Made by a program: the position numbers and the translations under genes | NCBI GenBank assembly: GCA_905221605.1 | Contig: CAJNDS010000465.1 | Location: forward strand, 56,001 to 120,000 | DNA: 64,000 bases | Origin: Symbiodinium natans | Lineage: Eukaryota; Sar; Dinophyceae; Suessiales; Symbiodiniaceae | Direction of reading: 5' to 3' | Part shown: positions 1 through 9,630 of the stretch, in pieces | Layout of the letters: every line of letters starts with the position of its first letter | How positions within the stretch are numbered: the stretch's first letter is position 1 | The notes under the pieces: generated by a model | Told to the model about the DNA's origin: nothing | The model's input: only the letters and a program-made list of their open reading frames with translations | The model's database searches: none

Positions 1-1
1 T

Positions 2-796
2 TGGATCGCGCTGTCGTATCATCACAACGCGCTGGCAAAGTTGCTTCTTTCGCATGGGGCAAGCGTAGATGATCCGGTCCTTCTCCGATGTGCTGTGGTC
101 CAGGACGCTGACTTAGAGGTGACCACGCTTCTGCTGACCAAGGGAGCAAAGTACGCCAACGTAACACTGCGCGAAGCTGCGAACCGAGGCAATGTTGCGG
201 TTGCAAAAGTAGCTCTGGGAAAAGGTGCACAGGTCGTTGCTGCTGATGATGACGGCGAGACTTCGTTACATCACGCTTTTGGCTACGACTGCTTTGTTAC
301 CTGCTCTAATGGAAACTCCAAGATGGTGAAGCTTCTTTTGGCGAACGGAGCGCAGGTAGATGCTACGGATCACGATGGCCAAACAGCCTTGCACAAAGCT
401 GCTGTCAAGTTTACCGATTATGATTCTGATGGTGCAATGCGGAGTGTAGAGCTGCTCCTAGCACACGGGGCGAAGATAGATGCCAAAGACAAGGATGGCC
501 GAACCCCATTGCACGAAGCTGTCCGCAAACAGCACCTGAGATTGGTGAAATACCTGCTCAAGCAAGGAGCCTCGGCCAGCGCCTCCGACAAGGAGGGCCT
601 CACGCCATTGCATGATGCTGCTTTTAGCTTTCGGACTTGGGCAGCGGATGATTCTATGGAGATTGCCAAGTTGCTTGTGGCTAGTGGGGCCGAGATTAGT
701 GCTAAGACAGAGAAGGGCACCACACCCTTGGACTTTGCCAAGAAAGCAGACGCGCCGAAGACTTTGGTCAAGTTCCTCACGGCAAAGGCAGGCTAA
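2..796 (+). CDS. Ankyrin-repeat protein, 3' portion (5' end outside window)
   Basis: The frame is open from base 2 to a TAA/TAG-class stop at about 794-796, so the gene starts left of the window. The protein is a run of ankyrin repeats of about 33 residues. Visible signatures are LLLSHGASVDD, LLLANGAQVDATDHDGQTAL, LLLAHGAKIDAKDKDGRTPL, LLKQGASASASDKEGLTPL and LLVASGAEISAKTEKGTTPL, followed by a short tail LVKFLTAKAG. Ankyrin stacks are protein-protein interaction scaffolds; no catalytic domain is visible in this part, so the specific role is unknown. The T/S-P-L-H and G-A-x-hydrophobic positions are well kept, which argues for an expressed gene rather than a relic. Base 41 is a TTG and is not a believable start. 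A second, decayed ankyrin array lies at 14.3 kb. Confidence 0.9.
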   Translation, partial: WIALSYHHNALAKLLLSHGASVDDPVLLRCAVVQDADLEVTTLLLTKGAKYANVTLREAANRGNVAVAKVALGKGAQVVAADDDGETSLHHAFGYDCFVTCSNGNSKMVKLLLANGAQVDATDHDGQTALHKAAVKFTDYDSDGAMRSVELLLAHGAKIDAKDKDGRTPLHEAVRKQHLRLVKYLLKQGASASASDKEGLTPLHDAAFSFRTWAADDSMEIAKLLVASGAEISAKTEKGTTPLDFAKKADAPKTLVKFLTAKAG

Positions 797-2580
797 TGCC
801 AGCTCTTGCCCAAGTTTTGGTTTCTCCTCCAACCCCCCAATCCCCCATCCTTGAACATGTTAACTAGGGGATCCATAGATTGCGGCCACCTCGCTATTTA
901 CGCTGTCGTTTGGAGCTTGGCGAAACCTGCAATTCAGAGTTGCACGCGATGGCCGGTGGCAGCCTGACCTGAAGCACTACGTTTACGTGCTTTTGCTGTG
1001 TTTGCTGGCACTACATGGGTGTGCCTGCTTTCCTTTAGGGAAAGCTACGTGTTTTCATGGTCCTGAACGAGCCGTCGAAGGACCGTGTTTCTGATGCGTT
1101 GGCAGAGAACTGCCCAGGCTACCCAATCGAGATGCTCGTGGAAGGAACACATTCTGCTCCGTGCTTTCCTTTCCCGTGCCACGTAGTTCCAGTTTCCGAA
1201 TCCGCGCTTCATCATTTTCCAGTTTGAAGAATCGCATGATTCCAGTTTTCGAGTCCATGCGTTTTCAGTTTCCGAATCCGCTGCTGACCAACCTGGGAAT
1301 GTCTATCCTGCTGCACGCACGGACCGACCGTTTGAAATAAGGCCTGGATTTTCGAGCGTGTGGCAAAGCGCATCGCTCTCAGTGGGCCGAGTACTCTAGC
1401 TGCTTTGGAGAGAGAGGTTGCTGAAGTAACTGGGATGCGGCTGGGACCTCGTGCGTGTTCCTGGAATGTGCCGAGGATGTCGGTGGATTCAGTTCGACGA
1501 CCACGTATGTAGAAAGGATCCGGGTGATTTACGCAGTGTCCTCGAATCGTGGAGCTTGGATCTGTCAGTGCACGACCCTGAATGCCGTACAGAGGCTGCA
1601 GGTGCTACACTCATTGGGGGACGGTCTTCACCTGAGATTCCTTGGCGCGGCTGTCTCGAACACTTGTGAGACCAGTTCCTGCGAGGCCTACGGATTCAAG
1701 CCGAAGTCCCATCTTGTATGGCTTACCGCGACATGAACTGCTCAAGGCAGCATTGAAGTTGTAGGCAGATGGCGAGTGCCACAGAATTAGTTGCACAGCG
1801 CCGACAGCAGACGCGACAAGCTGTCCAGTTTCTCATCTTCCATTGCGGTTGGGGCTTGCTCACATGGCTTGCCCTGGAATTGAAGCATGTTGTGCGCAGT
1901 ATCCCGCTGACAACCTAGCGTGCAACACGACAGCTTGTCCTCGTCTGGCATAGCTTCCGTCAGCCAGAGTTAATACTTGGCCGAGGGAATCTTTAAGAAT
2001 TTGTATCGGTTCCAAAGTCCTGCGTGTATGAGCCGAAACAAGGGCATATGCTGTGCCGGATCAGCTCACTTCATCCCGGCTTCGACGAAACGGAGTCGGG
2101 GGAGCTATGAAGAGCTAAAGGAAGGTAGAGCTCGATAATTGCTGTTGCCACTCGGCCCACTTCGACACAGGGTTACCTCTTTGTGTACCACCCGTTTGTT
2201 CGTAGCTCAATCAGCGGGGGCCAGGGCTTAGGGTTTGCGGTCTTAATTCAAACTCCTCTGGTTTCAGAGATTTCCTCTAGGACTGGAGGATCCCAGAAAC
2301 TGTTTCAGCTCCTTGGGAGGGGTCTCTTGGGAGGTCCCGAAGAGAACCATGACAGTGCTTCAGCACTTAGCGGCTCAGAGAAGGTCAAGAGAAGTCCTCC
2401 TTCAATCTTGCGAAGGTTTCAGGACATGTATCCGGCCCCAGGATCCCACAACAAATCCCGAGAGACTTTCTAAGAAGCTGGTCCTGTGGAGGTTGTGGCC
2501 ACCTGAAAAACTACATGGGACTACCAATGCATGGCAATGCATCTTGTCCGCCTTGACAGCCTTAACCTGGATCACATTGG
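797..2580. other. Gene-poor stretch
   Basis: About 1.8 kb without a frame that looks coding on either strand. Short open frames at 1455-1736 and 2183-2473 have no recognisable motif and no supporting composition. The only ordered element seen is the degenerate tandem repeat at 1187-1281. Confidence 0.5.
1187..1281. repeat. Degenerate tandem repeat, four copies
   Basis: Four imperfect units begin with TTCCAGTTT or a close variant at about 1187, 1217, 1240 and 1262. Each continues with a GAATC or GAGTC core, for example CCGAATCCGC in the first and last. Unit length varies from 20 to 30 bases. It is similar in flavour to the TTCGAA-rich tract at 27.8-29.2 kb. Confidence 0.6.
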
Positions 2581-2582
2581 CT

Positions 2583-2651
2583 GAAGGAAGGAAGGATGGA
2601 AGGAAGGATGGAAGGAAGGATGGAAGGAAGGATGGAAGGAAGGAAGGAAGA
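2583..2651. repeat. Purine 12-bp tandem repeat (GAAGGAAGGATG)n
   Basis: Five or so consecutive copies of the 12-base unit GAAGGAAGGATG, ending in plain GGAA repeats. It is a simple-sequence tract. The short open frames crossing it (repeated KDGR or MEGR) come from the repeat itself. Confidence 0.95.
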
Positions 2652-2708
2652 GGGAGAGACCCTTAGGACACGAGCGCATGCAAGTTGGTGCGCACCCTTC
2701 GGGGGTTT

Positions 2709-2762
2709 AGCTCGAAGAGAGAGAGCGAGAGAGAGAGGTACGGCGAGGGAGAGAGAGAGAGG
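2709..2762. repeat. GA-rich microsatellite
   Basis: An interrupted (GA)n run, GAGAGAGAGCGAGAGAGAG and following bases. It is followed at 3030-3075 by several copies of TCTTGGCTC or TTTTGGCTC, another short-period repeat. Confidence 0.9.
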
Positions 2763-3230
2763 GCTGTCGAAGAATACTCTCGAAATTTAGCTACCGCGAC
2801 ACCAAGCCTCGAGCTGTGGGAGCTTGGGCCCCATTTTCCTTTCCTCCCCTCCACTGCTCCCCTCCGTAACGTTGGGAGCTCGATTCGCTGCAGAGATGTC
2901 GCGACGTGTTGTGAGAGCTTTGGTGTGTTTCTTTGCTTCGGTCGAGTCGGCCAAGGCCAAGGTTCTTTGGAGAATGGGCAACAGCGGTTGCTGCTGGGAC
3001 CTCGGGGGTTTGCGCTCTGACAAATTTGGCTCTCTTTTGGCTCTCTGGGCTCTCTTGGCTCTCTTGGCTCTTTTGGTGTGTGCATGTGTGCACACATTTT
3101 GCACCTTTGCATGCACTTGTGCGCTTTGAGAGGCGGAGATCGGTCATCCGACAAAGCGTTGGAGGATGGCAAGGCACCTCCAGCCGCGGATCCTTGTGCC
3201 AACATCAGATTCTGAGTCTGATGCCAGGCC

Positions 3231-3775
3231 ATGTACACTTACGCAGAGGCGGCTGTCATGGAGCTGTCACTGAAAGACGCAACCATATGGGCTATGGTCC
3301 GGCTGTGGTCCGGCGTATCTCACAGGTTCACAAGTTCCCAGATGGAGTTGCCGCCGAGAAGCCCGGGTCCTGGCAGATACCGGGTAGATGACGGCAGATG
3401 GTTCAAGGAAGATCGATGCGTCTCTGGGGGACATACGGGGCGTTCAACACACCTCAGGCTCGACGAGGCAGATCTCGAGGTGACCGCACATTCTGAGCTC
3501 CTGGCTTGACCGATCTGATGGCTTGGACGTTGCAAGCTGGAAGGCTGGCAGTAGACTTTGCTTTGACTTTGCTAAGGCCCTCCATGAAGAAGGCAGTTGA
3601 ATCTATCTTGGCCGCAAAAGATGCTCTGCCGGTTTTTAAGGCCGGCACGAGGGGTCATGCTGCATTCATTATCAAGCGTTTGCCAAGACTCGGGAGAGCC
3701 AGGAATTATTCCTATAGCGTTTACTATCCGAAGCGGGCAGCTTTGCTTTTTTTGAAGCCCATGAACCTGATTTAA
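3231..3775 (+). CDS. Possible exon cluster, unknown protein
   Basis: Two overlapping frames look partly coding. The frame from 3231 reads AEAAVMELSLKDATIWAMV near its start and RLDEADLEVTAHSELLA at its end (stop near 3507). The frame from about 3530 reads RLAVDFALTLLRPSMKKAVE then ILAAKDALPVFKAG. These are amphipathic helical stretches with no family signature I recognise. They may be neighbouring exons of one + strand gene. Support is composition only. Confidence 0.25.
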
Positions 3776-6100
3776 TTTTTGTGGGATTTAATTATCGTTT
3801 CTATGGTGTAACTTCAACGGTTTTAGCGTGTGTTTTTTATGGCCCAAGTCGCACACTTCCGAAAGTCCCCCCCCTGCCCCAGAAGGGCACGTACATTCTC
3901 ATGACAGTCTGGCCGTGGTACCATGATTCTTGTGCTCCCCTTTCCGGACGCGAGCCGAAGTTCCGACTCCTGGATGGTTAGTCGACTCGTGCCTCTCGAC
4001 CTTCCGACTTTGGTTACTTGACCTTTCCAACACGCATGGTCACAAATCATTCCCACCAAACGTCCTGTGACCAGGCACTTTTGAGTGACATCAAATCGCT
4101 GCAGAAGCAGAAGCCAAGCCAGAAGCTACTTGTACCGCACATAGCCCCGCATGCAGCCCATATGCACATCCGAAGCATCTTGAGTGCCAGCTGAGGTTGG
4201 ACCTCGATGAAGTAGCGCAGGGGGTCCCAGTACTGTCATAGTGCACTCCATGTATCTTCATGTTGGGTGAGGATAACTGCACCGGGCGCCGGCACATATG
4301 TTCCGCAGCTGTTTGGCACGAAGAGACTGCAAAGTTGCATCTGTATGGTGTTACACACTCCAATCTAGGCTCGCACTTCAGAACACCAGGTGCGTTGAGC
4401 CAGCCGGCTAGATGTCGCAGTCAACCCCGCTGAAGTTATGACCACCGGATTTTGTTTAGAGATCACCTTGCAGTTCTCCATGGCCAAGCCGTGGCGCGAA
4501 GCTAGCTCCTAAGCTTGAAGCAGTTGCGATGACATGGCCAATGCCTTGCAAAGATGAATGCCAGTAGCTGTGGATGCCCTGAGACATAATTTGACGTGAT
4601 GCGGGCCAAGGCAATGAAAGGGGGGAAGTGAGAAGGGCGCATGAGAGCTAAGCGACGGAGCTGGTGGAGTAGCAGAACCGCATGTGCAACTGGCGACCCG
4701 GTGTAAATTGGTGTCGCTAGCGGACAAAAAAGGCCCCTGCTAAAGCCGAGATGCAGCGTCAGCATGGTACTTCTATAGTAGAGCAGCAGAGTTTGCCACA
4801 GCCTGAAAGTTGATGCCAGGGAGAAAGTGCAGGCGGCATCGGATAAACTGACGGAGCCTTGTCCCCGGGAGTTAATGGCAGAGATTTTCACTTGAGACTG
4901 GCCATGTAGCGTCCGGCCATGGGCCCGGAGCCACGCAACTGCATGCGAGAGATTGTAAGGTATCATATAGTATCGTAAGGCTTCCACTCTGCGAGCCGCC
5001 GCTGTGAGGTCCAAGATCGACCTTTTTCTGTGCAGCGTCCAGCAGAAAGTGACCGAGGCAGCAGCTTCAGCGCAATGCTGGTCTTTTATCTTCTATATTC
5101 AATCATGCTGGTCTCGAGAGGTTCACTTTACACGTTTCCACAACATGTTATGCAACTGAAGCCTCAGGCCAAAGACCCAGATCTGGACAATAGCAATGCC
5201 CATTTCAAGTGGATTCTGGTGGTCGACCGGGATGTGGCTCCTGACTTCAAGGCGCCTCTGAGTGCGATACGCATCATTCGGCGGAATGCCGCTATAGCGG
5301 TCGTACAGCGCTGGCCGCCTCAAGTTGTCACGAAGTATAGTCATGGGTTGGTGTGCACTTACCTATTCGAGGCCCTGCACACGTACATGCCGGTCGTTAC
5401 TCCAAAGGCCACAGGCAAAGACAAGAACTGCGCTTGGACCCTGGCTTCTGCTTTGCCTGCAGCACACGCGAGGAGATGCCCAGGAGATGATGAATGCCAG
5501 GGAATGCCCAGGAGATGCCAGAGTAAGCCATTTCTGCGCAAGGTCGTCATGTAGATGATTTGGAGCACAGTGTGGGCGTTTGGAGGCAGGTGGTCGTACG
5601 GCTTGCATGCTTTTGTCGGCTCTGACGTTGCATTAGCAGGTCTTGCCCAACTCACAACTGAAGCTGTTGTACAAATGTCTCACTCATGGCTCTTGCAGCC
5701 CTCGATTAAACAAGGCTGTCGTCCAGCAGAGGCTTTTCGATCTGGTCCGGAACAGGTTTTTTTTCGCATAAATGGCGAGATGTTGTACTGAATTGCAGAG
5801 CATCGTCATTGTGACCAGCTTTATATCGCGCTGCTGTTGGCTTCGCCTGCACGCGCGCCGTCTGATAAACCGGCTGCGCACGAGTTTTTAGAAGTCTGAA
5901 TTGCAGAATATCGCAGAATCGTGTTCGGCATCACAAGGCAGCGCCCCATTGTCTTTTTGCTTTATCACATTCACTCGCTGCCAAGGCTGTCCGCTTGTTC
6001 TCTGAACCGCCGGCACGGGTCTCGCTTCTCTACGTTGGCTTCGACCGACGCAGTGTAGTCCAATAGTCCATGGCAGAGAACCCATTAGCCGCCATGCTGA
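3776..6100. other. No recognisable gene
   Basis: Open frames exist on both strands (longest 5030-5554 on +, 4502-5014 on -), but none carries a known motif and the two strands look equally (un)likely. Near 5480-5525 the words AGGAGATG and AATGCCC recur in an irregular short repeat. Nothing else is evident. Confidence 0.4.
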
Positions 6101-6193
6101 ACATTGAGCACGGAGCGTAGTTTTGTGTGCTGGCAAAAAGCATGTTGTCTTCAGAAAAGATACTCATATGCGAACAGCTCGTCGCTGCCCGTC

Positions 6194-7132
6194 ATGTCGC
6201 AGATTTCGCTGAATTCATGTGCCTTTCAAAGTGGAGACAGTGAAGGTGGCGGCACCTTGGTACATATTTCAGCAGCGTCCGAGCCTGCCACACGGCGCTT
6301 TGGTGCAGACATTTGCCTCGTCATCGATGTGTCGGGCTCAATGCAATTGCCTGCCACCGTCAAAGACCGTGAAGGTGCAGAATGTGCAGAGCTCAGCATA
6401 CTGGATGTCGTCGTGCACAGCTGCCGGACCGTCTGTGCCACCTTGACGAGTGGTGACAGGATTGGCATTGTGGCTTACTCCGACCGAGCGCAGACGGTGT
6501 TGCCATTAACAGACATGGATGCGAACGGACAAGCTCAGGCTGAAGCGGCGCTAAGCAGGCTCCGGGCCGATGGGCAAACTAACCTCTGGGACGGCCTTCA
6601 AACGGGACTGGAGATGCTGCGAAACGGGCGCAGTACAAGCACCAACACAATGTCGTCCGCCTTACTGCTGACGGACGGGGTTCCCAACGTCGACCCTGCA
6701 GGTGGGCATTTGGCTGCACTTGAAGACTACAGACGTTCTGCTGGTGGTAAGCTACCTTGCGCCCTGCACACCTTCGGATTCGGCTACGAGTTGAACTCCC
6801 AACTGTTGGATGAGCTTGCCCACGCAGGTGGAGGTCTGTATGTTTTTATTCCTGATGCTGGCTTCGTTGGCACTGCTCTTGTGAACTGCAGTTCCAATGC
6901 TGTAACAGCCGCTGGGCACAATGCTGAACTGGTTCTGCACCTGGAGGATGCGGTGCGTGTCGATCACTGCTTCGGCTACACCTTACAGACAGAGCAGTCT
7001 GGCCCAAGTGGCCCAAGTGGCCCAAGTGGAACGTGCCGCATACATTTGGGATCAATCCAGTTGGGTCAGACCAAGGACGGACTCAAGATCCGACAGGCAA
7101 TAGGTCTCGTGGGGTCTCACTTGGTCTCATGA
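6194..7132 (+). CDS. von Willebrand factor A domain protein
   Basis: The frame is open from about 6104; the first convincing ATG is at 6194. A vWA domain fills the middle. The metal-ion-dependent adhesion site starts in CLVIDVSGSM (DxSxS, about 6314-6343). A later acidic MIDAS-side motif reads LLLTDGVPN near 6663, and the Rossmann-type strands DRIGIVAYS and LHTFGFGYEL follow the family order. vWA domains bind protein ligands through a coordinated Mg2+; soluble eukaryotic members often act in ubiquitin ligases or secretory complexes, and which applies here is not visible. Near the C-terminus three tandem GPS triplets are encoded by TGGCCCAAG repeats at about 7009-7030. The end at 7132 may be intronic: another frame just downstream (7170-7250, FPLHVPFGAQSFRLKSAF) looks like a continuation. 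The AASDH start lies only about 140 bases further on. Confidence 0.82.
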   Translation: MSQISLNSCAFQSGDSEGGGTLVHISAASEPATRRFGADICLVIDVSGSMQLPATVKDREGAECAELSILDVVVHSCRTVCATLTSGDRIGIVAYSDRAQTVLPLTDMDANGQAQAEAALSRLRADGQTNLWDGLQTGLEMLRNGRSTSTNTMSSALLLTDGVPNVDPAGGHLAALEDYRRSAGGKLPCALHTFGFGYELNSQLLDELAHAGGGLYVFIPDAGFVGTALVNCSSNAVTAAGHNAELVLHLEDAVRVDHCFGYTLQTEQSGPSGPSGPSGTCRIHLGSIQLGQTKDGLKIRQAIGLVGSHLVS

Positions 7133-7273
7133 AAGCCGTGCCCGGTGGAGTTTGCCAATTCCCGCTGCATGTCCCCTTCGGAGCGCAGAGCTTTCGGCTC
7201 AAGTCGGCTTTCATTCTTTCATCCGTTAGCGTCCTTAAGGACGGAATGCTGATGCTTGCGAATTGTTTCGGTG

Positions 7274-9630
7274 ATGTGGGAGCGCTTTACACATCGCTGC
7301 GCTGAGCAAGAGTGCCGTCCTGCCCTGGTGGACCATGATCTTCCGGCAGGAGGGCGTGCGAAGAGCTGCAGCGAAGTCTTCCAACAGGTCACGAGACTGT
7401 CCAAGATGCTTGGGGCACTGGAGACCGCTCGGGAACGGAACATTGGCGTGTGCTTTGAAAGGACTTCTTTTGCAGCGGTGGTTTCGTTGCTTACGGCTTT
7501 GTGGATGCGCCGTCCGTACGTGCCTCTTTCTTCCGAGTGTCCTGGTCTTGGAAGGCCGATCCAACGGTTTGTTGTCCTGCTGAACATGGCAGGCGTTTGG
7601 TGCATTCTCTGCGGTTCCAAGATGCTGAGCTTTGCCAGATCTGCGTGGGAGGCCTCCGGCAAAAGAGCCGAGAGACATGTGATTGATGTGGAACTGCTTA
7701 TCTCGGAGAGTTCGGAGAGTTCTGAAGTTTCACTTGCTCCCCGAGACTCTCAAAATGATGCCAGTGAGGACAAGGACACCCTTTACATCATCTTTACATC
7801 CGGCTCGACCGGCCGCCCAAAGGGTGTGCACGGTCCCCATTCTGCAACGCTCAACAGACTTCGTTGGCAATGGGCCAAATTCCCTTGGGAAAAGGGGGAA
7901 GTGGCATGTGCACGAACTCCTTTGACCTTCGTCGACCACGTGGCAGAAGTTTTTGGCTCTTTGCTAGCGGTGCCTGGACCTGTCTTGGTATGCCCACTGT
8001 CAACCTCGCAGTCTTCTGCCTTGTTAACATCAGTTCGTCAGTTTGCAGTCACAAGACTCGTTCTGACACCCACCCTGTTGAGGCTTCTTCTTTTGGAGGC
8101 AGCTAATCTTGAGAGCCCTTGGCGGTCACTGCGCATGCTGACATGCTCCGGCGAGCTCTTGACGAGGAGCTTGGTGGCACAAGCACGTGCTCAGCTTCCC
8201 GAAGAATGCAAGCTGCTGAACATCTACGGTTCTACAGAAGTGGCAGGGGATGCGACATGTGCAGAATTGCCAGACGATGATGTTGAAGATGAGACTCCAC
8301 TGGTGCCGTGCGGCAGAGCCATTGACGGCGTGGCCGTGCACTTGCATACGGAGCTGGAGGACAGCACTGAAAGTACTGAAAGTGCTCCGGAGCTCTTGAA
8401 CCTGACTGAGATGACTGAGGATGTTTGCTTTGGCACGGTTGGAGAAGTTTACGTGACTGGCAGCTGCCTGGCGGGTGGGTATTGCGACTATAGTGCGGAT
8501 AACAAGGTCATCCAAACTGAATCATTTCCTTCCATCCGCGGTGTGCGGTGCTTCAGGAGCAACGACCTGGCAAGGTGGCAGATAAGCAGGAAACATCAGA
8601 GGACTTTGTATGTTCTGGGGCGCTGTGGCCAGATGGTGAAGGTACGCGGGCAGCGCGTGGAGCTCTCTTCCGTGGAAGCTGCGCTGTGCTCCATTGAGCT
8701 GGCAGAGAGCCTCATTCGTGCCACGCGTGATGTGCATGATCAGGTGGCAGGCTATGGCTTGCGAGACCCTCAAAGGCTTCAACCAATCTTTGCACAGGCT
8801 GCATGTTTTGTGGATGACAGCGGCAGCCTAGTTGCTGCGGGAGTTTTGTCTCCCGGCTTTAATGGCTCTGATTCGGGTTCCCGGGGTTCTCCCTCCACTT
8901 CTCTGATGGCTGCGGTCCGACAGAACATGGCTCACTTGCTTCCTTCAGCGGCAGTACCTTCGCGCCTTATCGCAGTGCCATCGCTGCCGAAGCTTCCCAG
9001 TGGGAAAGTGGATCGCAGCAAGTTGATGAGTGGTGCAATGACCGCCCAAGGAAGTTCCAACCATGCGCAGAGTACGTCTCACTTAGAGCAGCTTGTGAGA
9101 GAGATCTGGCAGAGCTGTTTGAACTCACCCTCAGGGCCACAAGCTGCACTTGACGACGACGAATCCTTCATTGCAGCAGGTGGTGATTCAGCGGGCTTGA
9201 TGAAGATGGCATCGCGGCTTCGGCAGCTCTGCACGAGCGGCACGAGCGGTGCAGGCTTTGTGGGAGCTCTTCCCGTTCTTGCCGTTCCCGAGTTTGATGA
9301 CCTGGTGGAAGCTGCCTCCACATCCTTCTCTGCTTTGCTGCAGCTTTGCATGATTCCACAGAGCAGTCGCAAGCGAAGGCGCTTAAGCTCTGAAGGCACT
9401 GACTTGAGCCGTGTAGGCCGTGTGGCCAGCCGCGTGGCCGGTTGCGCAAGCAGCCCGCACTTGTGGGACAGTCTCCCATGCCGGCCGTTTGCTAGTGACT
9501 CCTTCGGCTCTTGTGGCACGGCTTCAGAAGGCTCCGCCTGGGTGGTCCACGCGCGGGGTGGTTGCTGTGCAGGGCCAGCTTCGGCTCTTCAAGGCTCGCA
9601 GGTGGAGCTCCGCAGTCTTTGGCAGGGAGA
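7274..9630 (+). CDS. AASDH: AASDH exon: adenylation domain and acyl carrier
   Basis: A single long exon carries all core motifs of an ANL-type adenylation domain. A3, the ATP-binding loop, is IIFTSGSTGRPKGV near 7786-7827. A4 is TFVDHVAEVF near 7925. A5 is NIYGSTEVAGD near 8218. A7 is RSNDLAR near 8559. A8 is GRCGQMVKVRGQRVELSSVE near 8617. A10 is LPSGKVDRSKL near 8991 and includes the catalytic lysine. The carrier domain follows with AAGGDSAGLM near 9175-9204; its serine is the phosphopantetheine site. A basic linker RKRRRLS (about 9370) comes next and resembles a nuclear localisation signal; the vertebrate homologue also has a KRKLS-type linker. In A4, the usual substrate-anchoring Asp position appears as Val with Asp one residue later. 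Confidence 0.88.
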
